From the NCBI GenBank assembly GCA_020832305.1, contig JAFIEV010000010.1, positions 217,996 through 281,995 on the forward strand: a stretch of 64,000 nt of DNA. Reading direction: 5' to 3'. Shown one piece after another: positions 1 to 7,898 of the stretch; positions within the stretch are counted from its first letter, which is position 1; each line of letters begins with the position of its first letter. This DNA comes from Cyclobacteriaceae bacterium (GTDB taxonomy: Bacteria > Bacteroidota > Bacteroidia > Cytophagales > Cyclobacteriaceae). Made by a program: the position numbers and the translations under genes. The notes beneath the pieces are model-generated. The model was not told the DNA's origin. It saw nothing but the letters and a program-made list of their open reading frames with translations, and did not search any database.

Positions 1-1296
1 AAACTGTATTTACAGGTTTCAACCGGTATGTTTATCGAGTCGCAGGGCTTTAACGATGAGTCGGAAAAAAATTGTAATGATGCAGATGCGACTTTTTTCG
101 ATGCCAATGGTGATGGTCTTCCGGATTTGCTGGTGGTAAGTGGAGGATATCATGAATACCAGCAGGGCGATCTGCAGCTTAAAGACAGACTTTACATCAA
201 TTGTGGCGGCGGGAAATTCGAGAAGTCACATGAATCCTTGCCGAAACTTTCGTTTAGTAGTGCGGTAGCGGCTGTTGCAGATTTTAATAAAGATGGTCAT
301 CAGGATATCTTTATTGGTGGCAGGGTTGTGCCTGGAAGATTTCCCGAAAAACCGAGGAGTGCACTTCTTTTGAATAATGGCAAAGGCGAGTTTACTGACG
401 TAACATCTGAGTATTCCAGCGAATTGTTGGAACCGGGTATGATTAATGATGCGGTCTGGGTAGATTTAAATCAGGATGGTTGGCCAGATCTGATGCTTGC
501 AGGAGATTACATGCCGGTTAAAATTTTTATCAACAATGAAGGAAAAGCATTTATCAATCAAAGTAATAGATATTTTGAAACTGAATTGTTTGGCTTATGG
601 TCTTCTATTGCAGTAGCTGATTTTGATAATGACGGAGACCCGGATTTTATCCTTGGTAATTTTGGGAAGAATTCCCAAATCAAAGCAACAAGTCAGCAAC
701 CTGCCAGCCTGGTTTATGGCGATTTTGATGATAATGGCTCTGTTGACCCAATATTAAGCTTTTACATTCAAGGGCAATCCTATCCTTTTGTAAGCCGCGA
801 TGAAATGCTCGATCAAATGTATTCTCTTCGTAGTAAATTCACCAATTATACTTCTTACGCCGACGCAAAATTACAGGATATTCTTACCAGGGAACAGTTG
901 CGTAAATCAATGACCTTCAAAGTAACAGAGCTTAGTACAATGTACCTGGAAAATCGCAATGGAATGCTTATCCCCAAAGATTTACCCATTCAGGCGCAAT
1001 TTGCACCAGTTTATGCCATTCAGACTCTGGATTTCGATGGAGATGGAAATATGGACATCATTTTGGCTGGAAACCAGAGCGCCATCAGACTCAGACTGGG
1101 TATAATGGATGCCAACTTTGGCCAATTGTATAAAGGAGATGGCAATGGAAATTTTACCTTTGTGGAACAGTCTGTCTCAGGACTTTCTTTTTTCGGTGAT
1201 GTAAAAAGTCTGAAAAATGTAAGAGTGGGAAAATACAATTTTCTGTTGGCAGGTATTAACAATACCGGAATCGATGCTTATGTGATAAACCCCTGA
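1..1296 (+). CDS. FG-GAP/VCBS repeat protein, 5' end outside window
   Basis: The reading frame is open from the first base, so the gene enters from the left and the ATG at 28 is probably internal. At least six calcium-loop motifs of the DxDxDGxxD type recur (for example DANGDGLPD, DFNKDGHQD, DLNQDGWPD, DFDNDGDPD, DFDGDGNMD). These are FG-GAP/VCBS blades of an integrin-alpha-like beta-propeller. Such proteins are normally exported and act at the cell surface in adhesion or as CRTAC1/UnbV-like repeat proteins, but the N-terminus that would show a signal peptide is missing. A haloperoxidase gene starts 18 bases downstream on the same strand, so the two are probably cotranscribed. The family is clear; the role is not. 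Confidence 0.85.
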   Translation, partial: KLYLQVSTGMFIESQGFNDESEKNCNDADATFFDANGDGLPDLLVVSGGYHEYQQGDLQLKDRLYINCGGGKFEKSHESLPKLSFSSAVAAVADFNKDGHQDIFIGGRVVPGRFPEKPRSALLLNNGKGEFTDVTSEYSSELLEPGMINDAVWVDLNQDGWPDLMLAGDYMPVKIFINNEGKAFINQSNRYFETELFGLWSSIAVADFDNDGDPDFILGNFGKNSQIKATSQQPASLVYGDFDDNGSVDPILSFYIQGQSYPFVSRDEMLDQMYSLRSKFTNYTSYADAKLQDILTREQLRKSMTFKVTELSTMYLENRNGMLIPKDLPIQAQFAPVYAIQTLDFDGDGNMDIILAGNQSAIRLRLGIMDANFGQLYKGDGNGNFTFVEQSVSGLSFFGDVKSLKNVRVGKYNFLLAGINNTGIDAYVINP

Positions 1297-1314
1297 TTTT
1301 AACCAATACTACAG

Positions 1315-2646
1315 ATGGACAAAAAGTGTATACCGATATTGTGGATGCTGGTACTTACTTTAACTATTGGTTTACAAAAGCTTGAGGCCTCAAATTCAAA
1401 TCGAAATGATGTTCAGTTGTTTGTAGATAATCTGTTCTTTTTAACGGATGTTATGGTAAGTGATGTGGCCAATCCACCATTGGCAGCGAGGTTTTATTCA
1501 TATGGTTTGATGGCGGCCTGGTTGGCTGATGTCGATAATATGGATAAAAAAATGCCAAAATTCAACTTTGAATTTCCCTTTAACAGTTTACCACCGGATA
1601 AGCATGAAATTGACCGGGTTTTTGCTGCTATTTATGCAATGTTGGAAGTAGGACGCGAATTAATGCCATCGGGATATTTGCTAGAGGAAAAACAAAATGA
1701 TTTGATCTATTATTTTAAGAAGGAGCGAAAACTTAGAAGAAAGAGCCTGCAAGCCAGTCTGGAATATGCTTATGAAATTGCCCGTCTGGTAATTCAAACT
1801 GCATCCACCGATGGATATGCCAGACTGAGTACCCACCGGCGCTATCAGCCTTCAAGGGATGAAGGCAGGTGGTATCCCACACCCCCGGAATATATGGCTG
1901 CCATTGAACCTCACTGGAATACCATCAGGCCATTTTTTCTGGATTCTGCCCATCAATTCAGCCCTCCTGAGCCTGCGTGTTTTGATCTGGATAGCACCAG
2001 TAATTTTTACCAACAGCTTACGGAAGTATATCAGGTAACCCGCCAATTAAGCGAAGATCAAAATTTGATAGCCAATTTTTGGGATTGTAATCCATTTCAT
2101 GTAGAATATTCAGGTCATATGGCAATCGGTATAAAAAAAATATCACCCGGAGGGCACTGGATAGGCATAACCGGCATTGCATGTCTGGATGCCGGCCTAC
2201 CATTACATGAAAGTATTTATATACATACACTCGTTGCTTTTACACTCCATGATGCTTTTATCAGTTGCTGGACAGAAAAGTACATTAGCGACAGAATCAG
2301 GCCCGAGACCGTTATCAATAAATATATTGACCAGAAGTGGAGACCTTTATTGCAAACACCGCCCTTTCCTGAATACACCAGTGGTCATAGTGTCATTTCG
2401 GCTGCAAGTGCTGAAATACTAACCTGGTATTTTGGCGATAATTTTGCATTTATCGATACGTCGGAAGAATACTTTGGCCTGCCCGCCAGACCATTTTCTT
2501 CTTTCAGGCAAGCCGCTGAAGAAGCTGCCATTTCCCGGCTTTATGGTGGTATACATTTCAGAGACGCAATAGAGGCCGGGGTAGTGCAGGGAAAGGCAGT
2601 GAGTGATTTTATTTTGAGAAAATCCGCTCAACAACCTTATCGATAA
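1315..2646 (+). CDS. Vanadium-dependent haloperoxidase / PAP2-superfamily protein
   Basis: A 443-residue protein with an N-terminal signal peptide (hydrophobic stretch at about residues 6-22), so probably periplasmic or surface-exposed. The C-terminal half carries the three PAP2/vanadium haloperoxidase motifs. They are KX6RP (K322, R329-P330), a PEYTSGH loop with the acid-base histidine H358, and SRX5H with H414, the residue that would bind vanadate or become phosphorylated. The length and the long helical N-terminal part fit vanadium haloperoxidase-like proteins better than small lipid phosphatases. Sequence alone cannot separate halide oxidation from phosphatase activity. It lies 18 bases behind an FG-GAP repeat gene, which suggests a common transcript. 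Confidence 0.82.
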   Translation: MDKKCIPILWMLVLTLTIGLQKLEASNSNRNDVQLFVDNLFFLTDVMVSDVANPPLAARFYSYGLMAAWLADVDNMDKKMPKFNFEFPFNSLPPDKHEIDRVFAAIYAMLEVGRELMPSGYLLEEKQNDLIYYFKKERKLRRKSLQASLEYAYEIARLVIQTASTDGYARLSTHRRYQPSRDEGRWYPTPPEYMAAIEPHWNTIRPFFLDSAHQFSPPEPACFDLDSTSNFYQQLTEVYQVTRQLSEDQNLIANFWDCNPFHVEYSGHMAIGIKKISPGGHWIGITGIACLDAGLPLHESIYIHTLVAFTLHDAFISCWTEKYISDRIRPETVINKYIDQKWRPLLQTPPFPEYTSGHSVISAASAEILTWYFGDNFAFIDTSEEYFGLPARPFSSFRQAAEEAAISRLYGGIHFRDAIEAGVVQGKAVSDFILRKSAQQPYR

Positions 2647-2747
2647 AAAAAGTAAGTGCCTATTTTAATGCTTATTTAATTTCTTCGGAAATCTGATAGA
2701 TTTGATCTGAAAACATATTTTATATTAAAGCTTTAAAAAAATTTGTA

Positions 2748-4946
2748 ATGCATTTCAAAATTTGCAAAATTTCGATTTTATTTCTTTTCAACCTATGCTC
2801 ACCACCATTAAAAATCAGTGAACCCATTTGGTTCGACTTTGCTCCTGACTCTCAATTGCCCTCAGGGTCTGTTTTGAATATGTCCCACTGGCTCGACGCA
2901 CCCGCAGGAAAAAACGGGTTTTTGCAAATACAGGGTAAAGACCTGGCCTTCGAAAATGGAAAAAAAATTAAATTTTGGGGAACCAACATCAATGGCAGCA
3001 GGCCTTATATACCCCATGATGAGGCAGATGAATGGGCATCTTTTTTGGCTGCTTATGGTTTCAATGCCATCCGCTTTCATAAATTTACCTGGGATGCTAC
3101 AGATGGTATTCACTCTACAAAAATAACAGAAGAAAAGTGGAAAAATTTTGACTATTTTAATCAGGCTCTTCGAGAAAAAGGCATCTATTATGGCTGGTCA
3201 CATATTTATGGTCACAGGGTGCGACCCGCCGACAGTACAAGGCTGATCGCCTACCAGGAAATAGCAGAAACTTCCTTCCCCTGGGCCCATCTCAATGGAA
3301 GTACCGCCTCGCTAGTAAATTTTGCAGAGGATCTTCAGGAACTCAACATCGAATTAACCCTGCATATGCTGAACCATGTAAATCCGCATACCGGCTTGCG
3401 CTATGCAGATGACCCGGCCCTGGCTTTTATTGAATTTCAAAATGAAGATAATATTTTCTGGGGTGCCATTGAGCGCACCCTGGAGCAAACACCGACCTAC
3501 AGGGCATTGCTTTGTAAAAAGTTTTCTGACTGGCTAAAGAAAAAATATCGCAATCAGGAAGACCTGCAGCTTGCCTGGAACGGAAAAGGACTTGATGAGG
3601 GACAACATATCGATATGGAAAACATTTATCCCAATCCGAACCACGGTTTTTTTAGTCATGAATACGAACAGGCCATTGAACAGAACCGGGCCCCTGATCC
3701 TCATGTGGTAGACCGTCTGCATTTTCTTTTTGAGGAGCAGTTGAAATTTTATAAAAAATTTGAAAAAGCCATTCGTGATACCGGCTACAATGGGGTACTC
3801 GTCGGCAGTTGCTGGCAGGCAGGTAGTGGGCTTTCCCATTTATACAACCTTTATGCAGACTATCAGGTGGGTATGATCGACAGGCATAATTACTTCGGTG
3901 GTGGCAACAGCCACAACCTAAAGGAAGGTCCATTTGATAATACAAGTATGCTTTCTCAAATTGGTTCAGGTCTTTTTGGAGCCGGTCTGCAACAAGCACA
4001 TGACAGACCTTTTTCCTTTTCTGAATGGATGAGTCTGATTCCAAACGAATGGGTAGCAGAAAGCGCCCCACTCATCGCCATTTATGGCATGGGCTTGCAA
4101 GGCTGGGATGCATCATTCAGTTTTGCAGTTGATTATCCACATTACACACCTACCCTTCAGACCCCTCCCTGGGGCGGAGTGTACAATGTTACCTCTCCAT
4201 TGCAGCTTAGTCTGTATCCGGCGCTGGCTATGTCAATCTACAGAAATGATGTAAAAGAAGCAGCAACTTTTGTGCATCGCCAGATAGATTTTCCAAAGCT
4301 TGAAAAAGGTGAAAGCTTTTTTAAAGAAGGTATGGTTCAAGATCATGACCGAAAAGTTTTTCGCAGTGATTTCCCACTGCAATCTTTGGCGGTGGGCAAG
4401 GTTAGCCTGGGCTTTGGTGGGGAGGAAATCAACCCAATTGATGCTGATATTGACCTTTATAAAACAAAAGAGGGCTATTTATCAACCACAGAACAGCTCT
4501 TCTGGTCAGAGGAATCAGCCTATTTTACTGTGAATAGCCCGGGAACACAGGGACTGGCAGGCTTTTCTTCAAAAAAAGTCTATGAATTTGATGATCTGAA
4601 ACTGAAAACCAACAATACATTTGCTGTCATTCTTTTCAGTAGCCTCGATCGGGATAAAAGTTTACGCGAAAGCAAAGAATGGCTGATAACGGCAATTGCT
4701 AGGGCAAGAAATACTGGGATGCAATTCAATGAGCAGAGAAATGAACTTGTAGTGCCTGGTGTGGCCCCGATTCAAATTGAACCAGTTTTTTTTGAGTTCA
4801 CTGCAAAGAATAAGAAAAGTTTTAAGGTGGAAGTATTAAATCATTCAGGTGTTCAAACAGGAATATCACATCCCTCTACAGGAAATCAAGTTAAGGTCGA
4901 TGGCAGTGCCACAGAGACCATGTATTACCTGGTAAGGTTTGAATAG
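2748..4946 (+). CDS. Secreted clan-A (TIM-barrel, GH5/GH42-like) glycoside hydrolase
   Basis: A 732-residue protein with a hydrophobic N-terminal signal. The first 450 residues look like a clan GH-A (beta/alpha)8 barrel: a KFWGTNINGSRP start, AYGFNAIRFHKF near the second strand, and an acid/base pair N-E at E233 within EFQNEDN. A plausible nucleophile is E426 in SFSEWMS. The last 250 or so residues look beta-rich and may be an accessory domain. The exact family and substrate cannot be named; cellulase-like or beta-galactosidase-like activity on a beta-linked glycan is the best guess. It stands alone between the haloperoxidase gene and a convergent barrel gene, and a hairpin follows its stop codon. 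Confidence 0.75.
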   Translation: MHFKICKISILFLFNLCSPPLKISEPIWFDFAPDSQLPSGSVLNMSHWLDAPAGKNGFLQIQGKDLAFENGKKIKFWGTNINGSRPYIPHDEADEWASFLAAYGFNAIRFHKFTWDATDGIHSTKITEEKWKNFDYFNQALREKGIYYGWSHIYGHRVRPADSTRLIAYQEIAETSFPWAHLNGSTASLVNFAEDLQELNIELTLHMLNHVNPHTGLRYADDPALAFIEFQNEDNIFWGAIERTLEQTPTYRALLCKKFSDWLKKKYRNQEDLQLAWNGKGLDEGQHIDMENIYPNPNHGFFSHEYEQAIEQNRAPDPHVVDRLHFLFEEQLKFYKKFEKAIRDTGYNGVLVGSCWQAGSGLSHLYNLYADYQVGMIDRHNYFGGGNSHNLKEGPFDNTSMLSQIGSGLFGAGLQQAHDRPFSFSEWMSLIPNEWVAESAPLIAIYGMGLQGWDASFSFAVDYPHYTPTLQTPPWGGVYNVTSPLQLSLYPALAMSIYRNDVKEAATFVHRQIDFPKLEKGESFFKEGMVQDHDRKVFRSDFPLQSLAVGKVSLGFGGEEINPIDADIDLYKTKEGYLSTTEQLFWSEESAYFTVNSPGTQGLAGFSSKKVYEFDDLKLKTNNTFAVILFSSLDRDKSLRESKEWLITAIARARNTGMQFNEQRNELVVPGVAPIQIEPVFFEFTAKNKKSFKVEVLNHSGVQTGISHPSTGNQVKVDGSATETMYYLVRFE

Positions 4947-4961
4947 ATGTTGATAATTTAA

Positions 4962-4997
4962 AAGAAAGGCTGTTTGATCAATCGAAACAGCCATCTT
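4962..4997. terminator. Hairpin terminator between convergent genes
   Basis: An 8-bp perfect stem, GGCTGTTT (4968-4975) with AAACAGCC (4985-4992), around a 9-base loop. It lies between two genes that end facing each other. It is A-rich on the left and T-rich on the right (atcttctata), so it could end transcription from either side. The same stem core recurs at 20574-20606. Confidence 0.65.
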
Positions 4998-5002
4998 CTA
5001 TA

Positions 5003-5632
5003 TTACTTTTTCCCAAAAATGTATCCGGCCCTGAGCGCCAGATGGTTTACATTTCCCTGGTTTAAATCTTCACCGGGTTGGTTGGTAAGGCCCTGGTTAA
5101 AATTGAGGTTGACAAATAGTGATCCAAAAGAATAGCCTGCCATTACATTAACGCCAATGGTCAGAGGATTTTCCTGATTGTCTCCGCTTCCAAACTGATA
5201 ATCGGTTGTAAGTACATTGCCGTTTCTGTCAACAGTCCTTTTTCCCGAAAGCCCCATCATAATGGAAGGTCCTACACCGGCAAAAAAGCCTTTATCACTA
5301 CCTCTGAAAACCAGTGAAAGCGGAATTTCAAGATAGTTGATACCAACTTTAGTGATTTCCAGGTCATCGGTATCGATGTTGAGTAATTCATCTTTCCAGC
5401 TTTTGGTTACCAGGTTGACTGCAGGTTGGAAATGGACTTTGCCAGACAACGAAATTTCGTACAGCAATCCGGCGGTAAAACCCATAGCACCGCCAAGTTT
5501 GTCGAGGCCATCAGCCGTTGGAAAGGCTTCTCCCAGGATTCCTACAACTCCTGCCTGAACACCCAGCTGTGCATAGACATTTTGAATTTGAAACAGGCCA
5601 AGTAAGGCCATCGAAAGGATAAAATTTTTCAT
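5003..5632 (-). CDS. PorT-family outer-membrane beta-barrel protein
   Basis: A 209-residue protein with a clear signal peptide ending in VYAQ, followed by alternating hydrophobic strands and a C-terminal aromatic strand (LALRAGYIFGKK) typical of an 8-stranded outer-membrane barrel. Phrases such as LEIPLSLVFRG, GVGPSIMMG and VNVMAGYSFG match the outer-membrane-beta-barrel (PorT-like, OMP_b-brl_2) family common in Bacteroidota. No ligand or partner can be inferred. The gene is monocistronic, convergent with the glycoside hydrolase and divergent from the aldehyde dehydrogenase gene. Confidence 0.8.
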   Translation of the reverse strand: MKNFILSMALLGLFQIQNVYAQLGVQAGVVGILGEAFPTADGLDKLGGAMGFTAGLLYEISLSGKVHFQPAVNLVTKSWKDELLNIDTDDLEITKVGINYLEIPLSLVFRGSDKGFFAGVGPSIMMGLSGKRTVDRNGNVLTTDYQFGSGDNQENPLTIGVNVMAGYSFGSLFVNLNFNQGLTNQPGEDLNQGNVNHLALRAGYIFGKK

Positions 5633-5866
5633 AAGATTATGGAATAAATGGTTATTGTAATTGCCTGAAAGCTAATAAACAAAATTGATATTTGATACGG
5701 TCTGTATATAAAATATTTCCAGGGTTTAGCATATTATTTTTATACCTTGCTAAGAAATGTAGATAAAACATTTTCATAGACTTACTGTTATTTCGTTTAA
5801 TTTTTGACTAAATTGGTATTTTAGTTATGGAATTTTTTTTCTTGAGATATGGAGGTAATGTCGAGG

Positions 5867-7237
5867 ATGTCGGTAGTTGATGCTATAGAAAGGCAGCGCC
5901 ATTTTTTTGAATCAGGTCAAACGCGCAGTCTGGAATTTCGCAGGGAGCAGCTTAATAAATTTAAGATAATGCTCAAAGACAATGAGAAGTTGTTGATGGA
6001 ATCTATTCACAGTGATTTTAAAAAATCTTCTTTTGAAACTTATACCACAGAGCTTGCCCTGGTCTATTTGGAGATAGATGAGGCTTTGAAAAAACTTAAA
6101 AAATGGACATCCAGAAAAAAGGTCAGGCACAATCTTGTTAACCTTCCGGGCCAAAGTTATATTTTGCCAGAACCCCTTGGCATTTGCCTTGTGATTGGAG
6201 CCTGGAATTACCCTATTCAACTTTCTTTAGCTCCGGCGGTAGCTGTACTGGCTGCCGGTAACACTGTAATTCTCAAACCCAGTGAGTTGCCATCTAATAC
6301 CAGCCACACGCTTGCTCAATTGATAAAAACCTACTTTGCTCCTGGATTATTTAGTGTGATTGAAGGGGGTGTACCTGAAACGACGGAATTGTTACAGCAG
6401 AAATTTGATAAGATTTTTTTTACAGGTAGTGTAGCTGTTGGGAGAATTGTATACGAGGCTGCAGCCAGACAGCTTACCCCGGTTACCCTGGAGCTGGGAG
6501 GGAAAAGCCCTGCCATTATAGCGCCCGATGCCGACATAAAAATTACTGCTAAAAGAATAACCTGGGGAAAATTTCTCAATGCCGGGCAAACATGTATTGC
6601 CCCTGATTATGTGTTGGTTCATAAGAGCCTTGCTGACGTTTTTACCCGGGCTATGGTAGATGAGATTAAAAAGTCTGATTATCACATTGATAATGATAAC
6701 TATGTGCAAATCATCAACGAACAACATTTTGACCGACTGGTATCATTGATAAATGCTCATAATGTTTACCATGGAGGAGCTTATAATAAGACAGACCGAA
6801 CCATTGAGCCTACGCTGCTCACCAAGGTACATCTCGATGATGAAATAATGGAAGATGAAATTTTTGGGCCCTTGTTGCCAATAATTGTCTATGAAGATAT
6901 TGATGAAATACTCGAATATGTGAATTCCAAACCAAAACCTTTGGCATGCTATATTTTTACCCGAGATGCTAAAATTAAAGACAAAGTAATACAGAATATT
7001 TCATTTGGAGGTGGTGTAGTAAACGATACACTCTTGCATATCAGCAACACACATTTGCCATTTGGAGGTGTAGGTGATAGTGGTATTGGTAAATATCATG
7101 GATACGAAGGTTTCAGGACTTTCTCCCACTTTAAGAGCATCATGGAAAAGCGTTTTTTTTATGAACCTGATTTGAGATTTTCACCTTATTCATCAGGGAA
7201 GTTGAATTGGATTAAAAGATTATTGGGTCTTTCCTGA
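5867..7237 (+). CDS. Class-3-type aldehyde dehydrogenase
   Basis: NAD(P)-dependent oxidation of an aldehyde to its carboxylic acid, probably of fatty or aromatic aldehydes, cytoplasmic or membrane-associated. The frame opens at 5849. I prefer the ATG at 5867 (MSVVDAIERQ, 456 aa) because GGAGGT at 5851-5856 lies 10 bases before it. Counted from 5849, the active-site cysteine is C249 in NAGQTC and the general-base glutamate is E215 in LELGGKSP. The cofactor-binding stretch GAWNYPIQLSLAP and the late EIFGPLLPI motif are also present. The C-terminus lacks a strong membrane anchor, although a basic/hydrophobic tail (LNWIKRLLGLS) is there. The gene is convergent with the response regulator gene, with only 19 bases between stops. 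Confidence 0.92.
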   Translation: MSVVDAIERQRHFFESGQTRSLEFRREQLNKFKIMLKDNEKLLMESIHSDFKKSSFETYTTELALVYLEIDEALKKLKKWTSRKKVRHNLVNLPGQSYILPEPLGICLVIGAWNYPIQLSLAPAVAVLAAGNTVILKPSELPSNTSHTLAQLIKTYFAPGLFSVIEGGVPETTELLQQKFDKIFFTGSVAVGRIVYEAAARQLTPVTLELGGKSPAIIAPDADIKITAKRITWGKFLNAGQTCIAPDYVLVHKSLADVFTRAMVDEIKKSDYHIDNDNYVQIINEQHFDRLVSLINAHNVYHGGAYNKTDRTIEPTLLTKVHLDDEIMEDEIFGPLLPIIVYEDIDEILEYVNSKPKPLACYIFTRDAKIKDKVIQNISFGGGVVNDTLLHISNTHLPFGGVGDSGIGKYHGYEGFRTFSHFKSIMEKRFFYEPDLRFSPYSSGKLNWIKRLLGLS

Positions 7238-7256
7238 ATTTTGAATTTCAATCTGC

Positions 7257-7898
7257 TCAAAGTTGCAGCAAGCCATAGCTTAAGGCTTTTTTTATTAGTC
7301 CAATTGAATTTCGCACATCAAATTTATTAAAGAGATGGCGGCGATGGGTTTCAATAGTGTGCGTACTGAGACATAACTTATCAGCAATTTCCTGCGTGGT
7401 ATATTCCTGATAGATCATTTGTAAAATTTCATTTTCCCGCATGGTAAGTTTGGGAATCATACCTTTTTTTTGCTTTTTCTCTTTCAAAATAGCGTTTTCA
7501 ATAATTTTGGATTTGACCTCCACACTTTGATATACTTCTCCGTTCTCTACGCTTTGTATGGCAGCGATCAGTTCATCCCAGCTGTTGTTCTTTAGCACAT
7601 AGGCCTGAGCGCCCAACCTGAGTGCAGAAAGCACAAAACTGATTTCATCATGCATAGAGAGGATAATTACTTTTACATTAGGGTGCTCCTTCTGGGTTAA
7701 TCTAAGGCATTCCATCCCGTCGATTCCAGGCATATTGAGATCCAGAATTAAAAGATCAGGGTGTAGTTCTTGAATTTTTTGTTGCAAATCCTGACCTGAC
7801 AACAATATATCACAAACATGGTATCCTTTGCCGGTAAGCATGTTTTTTAATCCTTCGGCAAATATCAAATGATCATCCACCAATAATATTTTCTTCAT
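7257..7898 (-). CDS. NarL/LuxR-type response regulator
   Basis: A 213-residue two-domain regulator. The receiver domain (about 1-120) has the acidic pair D8-D9, phospho-acceptor D53 in LILDLNMPG, and a conserved lysine in YVLKNN. The C-terminal domain (about 145-210) is a LuxR/GerE helix-turn-helix (LTMRENEILQMI, then TTQEIADKLCLSTHTIETH). It overlaps the upstream histidine kinase gene by 26 bases, so the two are translated from one mRNA and form a cognate pair. The regulated genes are unknown; neighbouring genes give no clue. Confidence 0.93.
   Translation of the reverse strand: MKKILLVDDHLIFAEGLKNMLTGKGYHVCDILLSGQDLQQKIQELHPDLLILDLNMPGIDGMECLRLTQKEHPNVKVIILSMHDEISFVLSALRLGAQAYVLKNNSWDELIAAIQSVENGEVYQSVEVKSKIIENAILKEKKQKKGMIPKLTMRENEILQMIYQEYTTQEIADKLCLSTHTIETHRRHLFNKFDVRNSIGLIKKALSYGLLQL

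Noticed and set aside
1315..2646. A simple PAP2 lipid phosphatase
   Set aside because: The long helical N-terminal half and overall length favour vanadium haloperoxidase-like proteins, though phosphatase activity is not excluded.
3534..4071. Two minus-strand open frames of 101 and 139 residues
   Set aside because: They are shadows of the glycoside hydrolase gene and overlap its catalytic region; no family features.
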